Below are positions 63,580 to 64,000 of a stretch of 64,000 bases of DNA, piece by piece. The stretch's first letter is position 1. The number at the start of each line of letters is the position of its first letter. The notes under the pieces are model-generated. The model was not told the origin of the DNA, ran no database searches, and saw nothing but the letters and a program-made list of their open reading frames with translations. The DNA is from Pomphorhynchus laevis (Eukaryota; Acanthocephala; Palaeacanthocephala; Echinorhynchida; Pomphorhynchidae). Location: contig WNNJ02001986.1 in NCBI GenBank assembly GCA_012934845.2, positions 1-64,000 of the forward strand, read 5' to 3'. The position numbers and the translations under genes are program-made.

Positions 63580-64000
63580 AAAGAGAATATCTATCTTTGA
63601 AATCAACTGCAAATTGAACAGTATACCCCTTTCTTATTCTCATACATCTAGTGATGCATATGAGTATCGCACTTTTCGTGAATAGAATAACGTGATTTGA
63701 AACGGCTTAAGTGTGCCCTCAAGGCAACAAGTTGGATCAGAAGCAGTTCCATGTTAAACTTGTCTTATATAAGAAAATGAATGATAACATTATTATATAT
63801 TAAACTATATAATAATCTAAGAAAACAAACTTAATTTATTATTATTTCGCAACCCTTTTTTATTTTAACTCCTATTGTTACAACTGAATTATTAATGTAC
63901 CTGTTCGAAATTAGATTTAAAGATAAATTACTAATTTGATGAATTTCAACTACCTTTTCTCGATACATTAAATAAACCAAGGACCATCAGATCTTCTATA
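63580..64000. other. Spacer at window end
   Basis: No gene recognised. GGCAACAAGTTGGATCAGAA (63727) resembles GGCAACGAGTTGGATCCTTA of the PLE1 arm (88-107), possibly a relict of the same element. Confidence 0.35.

Noticed and set aside
63715-63780. Third PLE1 arm at the window end
   Set aside because: Only about 20 bp (GGCAACAAGTTGGATC) resembles the PLE1 arm; the following sequence does not match, so it is noted but not called.

Overview
The window is AT-rich nuclear DNA from a metazoan, most likely an arthropod or a close relative. The evidence is one clear nicastrin gene, a Methuselah-like class B receptor gene, isolated coding islands bounded by spliceosomal AG/GT sites, and a dense load of decayed eukaryotic retroelements. 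There are no operons, bacterial genes, CRISPR arrays or rRNA genes. I cannot name the species.

Region by region. 1-2.5 kb: Penelope-like element (PLE1) with a rearranged reverse transcriptase (RT), a GIY-YIG endonuclease remnant and inverted-repeat arms. 2.6-4.3 kb: CR1/Jockey-like non-LTR element (+). 4.4-7 kb: a second APE-type non-LTR family, copy A (+), with copy B at 10.1-12.6 kb (-), a possible ORF1 at 12.6-13.7 kb (-) and a 5' fragment, copy C, at 18.0-18.6 kb (-). 7.9-9.8 kb (+), 13.9-16.5 kb (-) and 25.9-27.6 kb (+): three copies of a third APE-type group. 18.8-21.1 kb: a second CR1-like copy. 21.6-24.2 kb: a second PLE family (PLE2) between 175-bp inverted repeats, abutting the middle of an R2-type-endonuclease (RLE) retrotransposon. 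RLE pieces recur at 46.1-46.7 kb (-) and 56.9-58.7 kb (-). 37-38.6 kb: a fourth non-LTR group.

Host genes. Nicastrin (28.7-30.5 kb, +) and the Methuselah-like receptor (50.1-51.1 kb, +) are long uninterrupted frames. A 1.4-kb frame at 46.8-48.2 kb (+) encodes a low-complexity protein I do not recognise. Two minus-strand genes are inferred from phase-compatible exon islands: 39.4-44.0 kb, and 59.4-62.9 kb where three exons join in frame. Neither product is recognised.

Repeats and RNA-like structures. A palindromic MITE family (25.7, 30.9, 41.6 and part at 62.3 kb) lies between genes. A 380-bp tandem repeat occurs in opposite orientation on either side of the receptor gene, and the right-hand array is bounded by tRNA-like A/B-box segments. 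Hammerhead-ribozyme-like cores or related folds sit at PLE ends (2.43, 23.4, 28.2, 53.5, 54.6 kb). Stem-loops are conserved between copies of the CR1-like and RLE 3' ends.

The mobile elements are pseudogenes broken by frameshifts and stops. The genes do not form a pathway. Exon boundaries come from reading splice signals by eye and need transcript support.
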